This document shows positions 1-6,729 of a stretch of 64,000 nt of DNA, in pieces (position 1 is the stretch's first letter; every line of letters begins with the position of its first letter). Where the stretch lies: assembly GCA_049973945.1 (NCBI GenBank), contig JBMFJH010000006.1:1-64000 (forward strand), written 5' to 3'. The position numbers and the translations under genes are program-made. Below the pieces are notes generated by a model. It did not search any database. It was not told the origin of the DNA and saw only the letters and a list, made by a program, of their open reading frames with translations. The DNA comes from Acd1 sp049973945 (GTDB taxonomy: Archaea; Thermoproteota; Thermoprotei_A; Sulfolobales; Sulfolobaceae).

Positions 1-715
1 AGGGCTCATAATAAGTTCCAGGAGCGACGTGAGCCGTAACGTTAACTTGCGTCGAGCCCTGAGCATAGCTGTAGGGAGGGATCTGGGGAATCAGGACACT
101 CACATAGGGCTGGCCCGTGAGGGAATACACCCCATTGGGCAAATTCAGCTTTATTATTACGTTCCTCATGACCGAACCGCTAGGATTGTAAATCGTCAGG
201 GAAAGTTGGGTCACTCCGGAGCCGGAGACCGCGAACTGATTCCCATTGAAGTACACAGCTTGAAGGATAGGGTATGCCGGAGGCGAAACGTACAGTGGGA
301 GAGTCAACGTTTCGTTTTTGGTCTGGTTGTTCCCAGCGTAGTACTCCACATACATGGGTACGTAGAAAGTCCCGTACGAATTTAGGGAAACCACGAATTC
401 GACGACCGTCTGCGTCTGAGTGGACGAAACGATTACTCCGTAAATCGGGGATGTGGTGCCGAAGGGGGTGGCGGAGGTAGGGTATAAGATGGCCTTGGTG
501 ACCACGCCCGATACAACGACGTAGAGCGGCACGTTGTAGTCTCCCACTGTAGCGTTGACAGGGTTTTGTAAAGACCCCCACGCGACCAGCAGGATCTGTG
601 GCGAGGACGCATTGGAGATCGGCGTCTCGATCGAAGGTGCGGCGAGGACACCCAAAAAGACAAGTAACGTAGTCAGAAGAGAGGGGACGGTCGAACGCCT
701 CTTCACGTCAGCCAC
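1..715 (-). CDS. S-layer-like (COG1361-type) secreted protein, 3' part outside window
   Basis: The minus-strand frame is open from a GTG at 715 to the window edge, about 238 residues, so the C-terminus is missing. The N-terminus has a basic stretch (VKRRS) and a hydrophobic segment with an Ala-rich end, like a signal peptide or anchor. The rest is beta-rich with several Asn-X-Ser/Thr sequons, as in glycosylated archaeal surface proteins. The motif WGSLQNP followed by NVPLY recurs as a repeated module in the protein at 60881-63463, so both belong to the same family. It starts 5 bases after the stop of the ABC ATPase gene, so the two are probably co-transcribed. In similar archaeal loci such a protein accompanies a MacB-type permease, which could lie beyond the window; that is inference. 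Confidence 0.75.
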   Translation of the reverse strand, partial: MADVKRRSTVPSLLTTLLVFLGVLAAPSIETPISNASSPQILLVAWGSLQNPVNATVGDYNVPLYVVVSGVVTKAILYPTSATPFGTTSPIYGVIVSSTQTQTVVEFVVSLNSYGTFYVPMYVEYYAGNNQTKNETLTLPLYVSPPAYPILQAVYFNGNQFAVSGSGVTQLSLTIYNPSGSVMRNVIIKLNLPNGVYSLTGQPYVSVLIPQIPPYSYAQGSTQVNVTAHVAPGTYYEP

Positions 716-720
716 CCAAC

Positions 721-1506
721 TCAGCTTTCTACACTCTCGATCTTGCCGTCCTTCATTCTGATTTTCTTCCTGGCATAAGCCGCCACGTCCGGCTCGTGGG
801 TCACGATTATTACCGTTCTCCCGAACTCCTTGTTGGCCTTCAAGAAAGTCTCCATGACCACCTTACTGTTCACCGAATCCAGGTTAGCTGTAGGCTCGTC
901 GGCCAGTACGATCTCAGGGTTTTGGGCCAAAGTCCTCGCTATGGCTACCCTCTGCTGTTGCCCTCCCGACATCTCGCTGGGCCTCTTTTGGGCCAAATCT
1001 TTCAGCCCCAAAGCCTCTAGAATTTCCATCGCGATTCTCCTCCTTTCCCCTTTCGGTACGCCCCTAGCGATAAGGGGGAGTTCGACGTTCTCTAGAGCGC
1101 TCATTCGTTCAACGAGGTTGTAGTTCTGAAAGACCAACCCGATCTTGACGTTCCTCAGCCGAGCGAGTTCGCTGTCGTTCAACCGTGTGACGTCTACCCC
1201 GTCTATAAAGACCTTACCCGAAGTGGGCCTAGCCAACGTCGACATAATGAGGAGTAGGGTAGTCTTCCCAGAGCCCGAAGGACCGGTAACCGCAACGAAA
1301 TCCCCCCTTTGGACTTCTAGGGACACTCCTCTTAACGCCTCGACTGGCACCTTTCCCTCGTAAACCTTCCTCACGTTTTCGAGCTTTATGACCGGTTCTG
1401 AGACCTCTTTAGTCCCTGGGGGCACGGTCACGTCGTTATTTCCAGAGAGTTGGGGGTGAGCCTTAGGTGTTAGAGCATCTCGGTCACGGAATGGTTTAAT
1501 CGGCAT
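721..1506 (-). CDS. ABC transporter ATP-binding protein (LolD/MacB type)
   Basis: A 261-residue ABC ATPase of the lipoprotein-export/MacB class. Walker A is GPSGSGKTT near residue 77, the signature is MSGGQQQRVAIAR near 160, Walker B is IVLADEPTANLD, and the switch histidine is in VTHEPD. The conserved fold begins at VIKLENVRKVY (about residue 40), so the first 35-40 residues are an unusual polar extension or the true start is internal; no better start codon is obvious and a TATA-like element lies about 30 bases before this ATG. No permease is visible within the window; the downstream S-layer-like gene suggests an export or envelope role. The substrate cannot be read from sequence. Confidence 0.9.
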   Translation of the reverse strand: MPIKPFRDRDALTPKAHPQLSGNNDVTVPPGTKEVSEPVIKLENVRKVYEGKVPVEALRGVSLEVQRGDFVAVTGPSGSGKTTLLLIMSTLARPTSGKVFIDGVDVTRLNDSELARLRNVKIGLVFQNYNLVERMSALENVELPLIARGVPKGERRRIAMEILEALGLKDLAQKRPSEMSGGQQQRVAIARTLAQNPEIVLADEPTANLDSVNSKVVMETFLKANKEFGRTVIIVTHEPDVAAYARKKIRMKDGKIESVES

Positions 1507-1528
1507 GTCTCTTTTCCGACATTCGTTA

Positions 1529-1545
1529 AAGTGCTTATAATATTA
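1529..1545 (-). promoter_or_regulatory. Promoter of the ABC ATPase gene
   Basis: Read on the minus strand, an AT-rich box containing ATTATAAG is centred about 30 bases before the ATG at 1506. This is the spacing expected for a leaderless archaeal transcript. Confidence 0.45.
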
Positions 1546-1601
1546 ATCAGAATATTTAGACTTATGTCAACGATCGGCGTTACCCTCGATATGGTGCGTG
1601 A

Positions 1602-1609
1602 GCTTATAT
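1602..1609 (+). promoter_or_regulatory. TATA box of the MFS transporter gene
   Basis: GCTTATAT lies about 35 bases before the ATG at 1641, which predicts a transcript with a leader of fewer than ten bases. Confidence 0.45.
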
Positions 1610-1640
1610 CAAGAAAATCGAAACACGGACAACTCTGATC

Positions 1641-3107
1641 ATGAACAAGGCCAGTGGTTCGAAGGAAGGAGCAGTTCTCGCTCTTGTCTCTACGGGCGTC
1701 ATGATGGCCGCTATAGACACTACAATCGTGATACTCGCGATTCCAACCATGATGAAGGCCTTGAACGCCGACCTCGTCTCATCGGTTTGGACGATCCTCG
1801 CTTACCTCCTCGTCATCTCCACGTTCACCACGCCCTTGGGCAGTCTGGGCGACGCTTACGGTAGGGCTAGGATCTACAACGTAGGGTTCGCCGTGTTCAC
1901 AGTGGCCTCTCTCCTTTGCGCCCTTTCTCCCAACATTTACTACCTGATCGCTTTCAGGTTCCTTCAAGGGCTGGGAGGGGCGATGCTCCAGGCCAACTCC
2001 TCGGCGATAATAACGGAAACTGTGGATAAGTCGAGGTTGGGGAGGGCCTTTAGTGTAAACGCGATAGGCTGGAACGTCGGAGCAACCCTAGGCATAGTCC
2101 TGGGAGGAGTCCTGACGACGTTCTTTCCGTGGCAGAGCATCTTCCTTATAAACGTGCCGATAGGTGTTGTTGCAACCGTATTGGGCTTCAGAGTGTTGAA
2201 ATCGTCTAAGAGTGGTAAGGCCAGGTTCGACGTAGTGGGCTCGTCCCTCTTACTGCTCTCGATGGCCGCGATCTCCTACGCGACGATCGACATAGCGGGC
2301 ATCGGCCTCAACGCCCTTGACGCGGGCCTGCTGGTCTTTGGCCTGTCGTTATTGGCTGTACTGTTCCTCGTGGTAGAGCCGAAGGTTCAACGTCCGATCA
2401 TCGACGTAAAGGCCCTGAGACACAGGCAGTTCGGTGTTCCGCTCTTGATTGCCCTATTCCAGAGCGTCGGTTACCTGTCAACTATTTTCCTGGTGATAAT
2501 GTACCTTCAAGGCGTTCTAGGCCTGGACCCGTTGACGGCCTCACTCGTCCTGGTTCCTGGCTACGTGATCGCAAGCGGGATGGCCGTGTTTTCAGGAAGG
2601 CTCATTGACCGACTCGGTTACAAGTCCGGGATGATCCTGGGTCTAACCCTTATGATTGTTTCAGTGACTCTGTACTCGCAGTTATCGACTTCGACTCCTG
2701 TTCATTACGTTGTTTTCGCTTCAGTCCTAGGCGGTCTCGGCGCGTCGCTCTATTTCCCCAGCAATAACAAGGCGGTCATGGTCAACGCCCCGAAGGAATA
2801 CTTAGGTAGTGCCGGTGGCTTCCAAAGGACGTTGACCAATCTGGGAACGATAATCAGCTACACCACGTCGATACTGATCTCCTCCCTCTCAATACCGAGG
2901 GAGTACGCCTTCGAAATATTCGTGGGGACGACGACCCTCTCGGGCCCTCTAGCTCTCGAGTTCCTCCGTGGCCTTAAAGCGGCCTTTCTCTTTTCAGGGG
3001 TGATCCTCTTAGTCGCGACCGTCCTAGCGTTCTTGACCGAGTCGACCGACTTAGGAGGGAGGGATAAGGAGGCCGAGGTCTCTAGAGGAGAATTAAATAC
3101 TGGCTGA
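1641..3107 (+). CDS. MFS transporter, 14-TM drug:H+ antiporter (DHA2) type
   Basis: A 488-residue polytopic membrane protein, the length usual for 14-helix DHA2 transporters. The first helix carries the D-T-T-I-V pattern typical of the family (AIDTTIVILAIPTM), and the loop after helix 2 contains GSLGDAYGRARIY, the MFS motif A (G-X-L-X-D-X-X-G-R). A second motif-A-like loop, GRLIDRLGYKSG, lies mid-protein, and motif C-like glycines occur in the GWNVGATLGIVLGG helix. It is predicted to export small organic compounds using the proton gradient; the substrate is not readable. The metallophosphoesterase gene follows 21 bases downstream. Confidence 0.9.
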   Translation: MNKASGSKEGAVLALVSTGVMMAAIDTTIVILAIPTMMKALNADLVSSVWTILAYLLVISTFTTPLGSLGDAYGRARIYNVGFAVFTVASLLCALSPNIYYLIAFRFLQGLGGAMLQANSSAIITETVDKSRLGRAFSVNAIGWNVGATLGIVLGGVLTTFFPWQSIFLINVPIGVVATVLGFRVLKSSKSGKARFDVVGSSLLLLSMAAISYATIDIAGIGLNALDAGLLVFGLSLLAVLFLVVEPKVQRPIIDVKALRHRQFGVPLLIALFQSVGYLSTIFLVIMYLQGVLGLDPLTASLVLVPGYVIASGMAVFSGRLIDRLGYKSGMILGLTLMIVSVTLYSQLSTSTPVHYVVFASVLGGLGASLYFPSNNKAVMVNAPKEYLGSAGGFQRTLTNLGTIISYTTSILISSLSIPREYAFEIFVGTTTLSGPLALEFLRGLKAAFLFSGVILLVATVLAFLTESTDLGGRDKEAEVSRGELNTG

Positions 3108-3128
3108 ATTAAGTTCCATCAGGAGGTA

Positions 3129-4085
3129 ATGTTCTTAAAGAGGAAGGGCTCCGGCGGCGAGAAGGTCAAAATCCTGTTCACGTCGGACGTTCACGGCTCC
3201 GATATTGTGTACAGGAAGTTCCTCAACGCGGGACTGATCTATGAGGTGGACGCCCTAATTATTGGAGGGGACATAGCTGGGAAGGCCCTTCACCCCATTA
3301 TAGATTTAGGCGGTGGCAAATACGAGTATAACGACGAAGTTGTAACGGATTTAGACTCCATAATCAAGTCAATAAGGAGTAGGGGCGAGTACTACACCAT
3401 TGTTAGTAAAGAGGAATATGAAGAGATGATCCACAATAAGGCCCTAAGGGACGAACACTTCAAGAGGGCTATGATAGACGTAATAAAGGGCTGGGATAAG
3501 ATAGCTGCGGAGAAGCTGAAGGAACGCAGGATCCCGATTTACGTGAACTTGGGCAACGACGACCCTGAATACTTGTTCGACGCTTTGAGGGAGACGGAGC
3601 ACTTGAGGCCCACCGAGGGGGAAGTTATCGACATAAAGGGTCACGAGATGATCTCCTTTGGCTACGTCAACCCGACCCCGTGGAACACTCCGAGGGAGCT
3701 CCCGGAGGACGAGCTCTACAAGAGGCTAAAAGCTGAGGCCGACAAGGTCTCTAACGTCGAGAGGGCGATATTCAACATTCACGCCCCTCCCATAAACACC
3801 AACCTTGACAACGCTCCTCTACTCGACAACGAACTCAAGCCGGTCGTCAAAGGTGGGATGATAGTGTACGTACACGTCGGATCCGTCGCTGTCAGGAAGG
3901 TGATTGAGGAGTACCAGCCGTTAGTCGGGCTCCACGGCCACATACACGAGTCGAGGGGCTACGATAAGATCGGGAGAACAATGGTGTTCAACCCAGGGAG
4001 CGAGTACAGCGACGGGATTCTACACGCGGTTTACGTGGTTCTGGAAGGAGCTTCAGTTAAAGCCCACCAGTTCATTATAGGCTGA
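3129..4085 (+). CDS. Metallophosphoesterase (calcineurin-like)
   Basis: A 318-residue member of the calcineurin-like phosphoesterase superfamily. The metal-ligand motifs appear in order: SDVHG near residue 22, GGDIAG near 50, GNDD near 145, NIHAPP near 215 and GHIHES near 272. The family hydrolyses phosphomono- or diesters with two metal ions; the substrate here is unknown. A strong Shine-Dalgarno AGGAGGT sits directly before the ATG, which suits an internal gene of an operon. The stop codon overlaps the start of the next gene (TGATG). Confidence 0.88.
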   Translation: MFLKRKGSGGEKVKILFTSDVHGSDIVYRKFLNAGLIYEVDALIIGGDIAGKALHPIIDLGGGKYEYNDEVVTDLDSIIKSIRSRGEYYTIVSKEEYEEMIHNKALRDEHFKRAMIDVIKGWDKIAAEKLKERRIPIYVNLGNDDPEYLFDALRETEHLRPTEGEVIDIKGHEMISFGYVNPTPWNTPRELPEDELYKRLKAEADKVSNVERAIFNIHAPPINTNLDNAPLLDNELKPVVKGGMIVYVHVGSVAVRKVIEEYQPLVGLHGHIHESRGYDKIGRTMVFNPGSEYSDGILHAVYVVLEGASVKAHQFIIG

Positions 4086-4669
4086 TGAAGGCGATAGTTC
4101 TGCACGGCCGTAGCTCTTCGCCGAAAAGCGTAGAGTGGCTAGCGGAACCTTTCAGGGCGTTCGGCGAGGTAATTGTTCCCGACTTCGACTTCGAGGTAAA
4201 CGAGGGGGTCAATAGGGCGTTACAGTACGACTTCGACGTGATAGCCGGTCACTCAAGGGGAGGGCTAATAGCGCTGATCGTTGCGGCCATAAAGGGCAAA
4301 CCTGTAGTCGCTGTGGCCGCGCCAGCTGACAGGAAGAGGCAGTACGAGTACGTTTCGAAGTTCCCGCCAGACACTTTCCAAGGAAGGATATACAAGGAGC
4401 TGTCCGCCCTCCCTAAGGAGGAGATCGAGGTAAGCGCGTTCCAGTACCTAGAGAAATTGGATAACGTCTTGTTAATACACGGCCTTCAGGATCCCGTAGT
4501 CCAACCCGAACAGAGCAAGGATCTGTGCGATGCCTTGAGGAAGCTAGGGAAAAGATGCGAGCTTTACCTCATACCCAAGATGGGCCACTCGCCTAGGGAC
4601 GAAAACGTGAGGGTCGTTCAGGAGATAATTAAGGGTTGGCTAGAGAGGCTCTCACAGGCCCAAAGCTAA
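4085..4669 (+). CDS. Alpha/beta hydrolase
   Basis: A 194-residue alpha/beta-hydrolase-fold protein. The N-terminal strand leads to LHGRSSSPKS (oxyanion-hole region), the nucleophile elbow is GHSRGG near residue 59, the likely acid is in GLQDPVVQP near 140, and the catalytic histidine is in MGHSPRD near 170. It most resembles small RBBP9/YdeN-like or dienelactone-hydrolase-like esterases. The one-base overlap with the phosphoesterase gene implies coupled translation. Physiological substrate unknown. Confidence 0.85.
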   Translation: MKAIVLHGRSSSPKSVEWLAEPFRAFGEVIVPDFDFEVNEGVNRALQYDFDVIAGHSRGGLIALIVAAIKGKPVVAVAAPADRKRQYEYVSKFPPDTFQGRIYKELSALPKEEIEVSAFQYLEKLDNVLLIHGLQDPVVQPEQSKDLCDALRKLGKRCELYLIPKMGHSPRDENVRVVQEIIKGWLERLSQAQS

Positions 4670-4701
4670 AGTTTCTTATCCCAAGTAGTTAGTACCCTTC
4701 T

Positions 4702-5085
4702 ATGTCAGCCCTGGGATACCTCGAGAAAGAGTACGAAGTGAGGCCGGAACACGCGGCGTCTAACGTCTCGTCGGGAGCGGTTTACGTGTTGTCTACCCCT
4801 GCCATGATATCCTTCATGGAGGACGTGTCCTTCCAACTCTCCCTGAAGTTCGTGAAGGAAGGAGAAACAACAGTAGGGATAAGAGTAGACGTGAAGCACT
4901 TGAAGGCAGTAGCTATAGGCGAGAAGGTCAAAGTGAGGTCTGAACTCGCCGAGTTCAACAACAGGAGGATGAAGTTCAGGGTTTACGCTTACTGGAAAGA
5001 CGTGCTAATAGGCGAAGGAATTCACGAGAGGGCAGTGGTGGACTACAGCAAGTTCATGACTAACGTCCTTAAGAGCCAGATATAA
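4702..5085 (+). CDS. Hotdog-fold thioesterase (FlK-like)
   Basis: A 127-residue protein with the pattern of hotdog thioesterases: an N-terminal PEHAASNVSSG segment, a helix with a central Glu (SFMEDVS), and strands GIRVDVKHLKAVAIGEKV and IGEGIHERAVV, as in the fluoroacetyl-CoA thioesterase-like group. The expected role is hydrolysis of a short acyl-CoA in the cytosol. A TATA-like TTTCTTATCC at 4671-4680 before the ATG indicates its own promoter. Confidence 0.75.
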   Translation: MSALGYLEKEYEVRPEHAASNVSSGAVYVLSTPAMISFMEDVSFQLSLKFVKEGETTVGIRVDVKHLKAVAIGEKVKVRSELAEFNNRRMKFRVYAYWKDVLIGEGIHERAVVDYSKFMTNVLKSQI

Positions 5086-5089
5086 CGAG

Positions 5090-5120
5090 CTTATTAACTT
5101 GCTTATATTGAATTATTCAA
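5090..5120 (+). promoter_or_regulatory. thiC promoter with a palindromic candidate operator
   Basis: CTTATTAAC at 5090-5098 is placed correctly for a leaderless thiC transcript. The 13-base palindrome TTGAATTATTCAA at 5108-5120 ends at the base before the ATG, so it would cover the transcription start. A repressor bound here would block initiation. An HTH-ThiN regulator of the ThiR type is encoded at 43521; linking the two is inference. Confidence 0.45.
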
Positions 5121-6449
5121 ATGGCAACTCAAATTGAGGCCGCAAGAAGCGGCAGAATAACGGAAGAAATGAGAATAATAGCGCAACAGGAAGGCCTTGA
5201 GCCCGAGAAAATCAGGGACAGAGTGGCAAGAGGGACTGTCGTAATTTTTCACAACGTTAACAGGACTCTGAGAAGGTATACGGCAATAGGAGAGGGCCTA
5301 TTCACGAAAGTGAACGTCAACCTGGGCGCTTCGACCAACCATTACGACTTAAACGAGGAGCTGGAGAAGGTCAGGATAGCCAACAAGTACGGTGCCGACA
5401 CGATTATGGACTTGACAGACGGTGGGGACATCGACGGGGCTAGGAAGGCTATCATCAAAGAGGCCTGGATGCCCGTAGGCACGGTGCCGATTTACCAGGT
5501 CTATTACGACTCGGTCGTGAAGAGGAAGTACGCCATAAACTTCACAGAGGACGACGTCTTCAATGTGTTAGAGAAGCACTTCAAGGACGGCGTCGACTTC
5601 GTGACGGTTCACACTGGCATAACCCTCGATTTGGCCAAGAAGGCGGTGAAGGCGAACAGGGTAGCGGGGATAGTGAGCAGGGGCGGAACTATACTGGCAG
5701 CGTGGGAAATCCAGAACGAGAAGGAGAACCCGCTGTACGCCAACTTCGACTACTTGCTGGAAATGGCCAAGGAGTACGACGTAGTCCTCAGCCTCGGGGA
5801 CGCCCTGAGGCCCGGAGGGATAGACGACGCCCACGACGAGCTTCAGGTGGCCGAACTGGTGAACAACGCTAGGCTGGCCAGGAGGGCCATCGAGAAGGGA
5901 GTCCAGGTCATGATAGAGGGCCCAGGACACATGCCTCTAGACCACATCGAAGCTGACATCAAGTTGGAGAAGTCCTTAACTGGAGGGGTGCCGTACTACG
6001 TCCTAGGGATCCTACCCACCGACGTCGCCGCTGGTTATGACCACATAGCTGGCGCGATAGGAGGGGCTATAGCCGCTGCCGCTGGGGCAGATATGCTGTG
6101 CTACTTAACGCCCGCCGAACACTTGAGCCTCCCCAACCCCGAGCAGGTGAAGGAAGGCCTGATCGCGTTCAAGATAGCGGCCCACGTAGGGGACATAATC
6201 AAGCTAGGGGAGAGGGCGAGGAAGAAGGACAGGGAGATGAGCATAGCGAGGAAGAACCTCGACTGGAAAAGGATGTTCGAGCTCACCTTCGACCCCGAAA
6301 GGGCGAGGCAGATATACAGGCAGTACAAGGACGTCGAGGCCGGCTCCTGCACGATGTGCGGCGACCTATGCGTTTACTTGGTTATAAAGAGGGCGGCCAA
6401 AGCCCAGGGACAGGGGGCTAACCAGACTCAAACCGCGGTTCAGAGTTGA
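5121..6449 (+). CDS. thiC: Phosphomethylpyrimidine synthase ThiC
   Basis: A 442-residue radical-SAM enzyme that converts aminoimidazole ribotide to hydroxymethylpyrimidine phosphate for thiamine synthesis. Family motifs include GASTNHYDL, ADTIMDLTDGGDID, MPVGTVPIYQV, SRGGTI, GDALRPGG, and EGPGHMPLDHI. The C-terminal cluster motif is C-TM-C-GDL-C, that is CX2CX3C, one residue shorter than the CX2CX4C usual in bacteria and in keeping with archaeal forms. The tail after the cluster is Gln-rich (QGQGANQTQTAVQS). No TPP riboswitch is visible upstream. A T-tract (TTTTT) at about 6472 may terminate it. Confidence 0.97.
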   Translation: MATQIEAARSGRITEEMRIIAQQEGLEPEKIRDRVARGTVVIFHNVNRTLRRYTAIGEGLFTKVNVNLGASTNHYDLNEELEKVRIANKYGADTIMDLTDGGDIDGARKAIIKEAWMPVGTVPIYQVYYDSVVKRKYAINFTEDDVFNVLEKHFKDGVDFVTVHTGITLDLAKKAVKANRVAGIVSRGGTILAAWEIQNEKENPLYANFDYLLEMAKEYDVVLSLGDALRPGGIDDAHDELQVAELVNNARLARRAIEKGVQVMIEGPGHMPLDHIEADIKLEKSLTGGVPYYVLGILPTDVAAGYDHIAGAIGGAIAAAAGADMLCYLTPAEHLSLPNPEQVKEGLIAFKIAAHVGDIIKLGERARKKDREMSIARKNLDWKRMFELTFDPERARQIYRQYKDVEAGSCTMCGDLCVYLVIKRAAKAQGQGANQTQTAVQS

Positions 6450-6608
6450 TTTAAATCCATAATTACGGATAGTTTTTAGAATTCGCATATCTCTTTCGAG
6501 TTCGATTAAAAATTAATCAGAACTAAACGTCTATGGAATTCCAAGCTCCCTCAAATTCCCTTTAATCAAATGAAATGTAAACATGTTCAATGGCCTTAGA
6601 CATAGTTC

Positions 6609-6656
6609 GTACGGTGGTCAAGACAATTTCGCAAACCTGTGTTCATGAAACCGTAC
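6609..6656. promoter_or_regulatory. Inverted repeat upstream of the glutamate synthase genes
   Basis: The gene-free stretch 6450-6729 is AT-rich. It contains GTACGGT at 6609-6615 and its exact complement ACCGTAC at 6650-6656, 34 bases apart, some 40-85 bases upstream of the TATA-like GATTAAAAAG at 6695-6704. A separate eight-base palindrome, AACATGTT, is at 6580-6587. These are candidate activator sites for the nitrogen-assimilation operon. I see no other gene in the stretch. Confidence 0.3.
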
Positions 6657-6729
6657 CATTAATTACGTAAGTCCGTCCACAAACTAGAAATTGAGATTAA
6701 AAAGGGTATGTATTACGTTTGAGTCCAGG

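Noticed and set aside
5086..5120. TPP riboswitch before thiC
   Set aside because: Only about 35 bases separate thiC from the previous gene and none of the conserved TPP-aptamer sequence is there.
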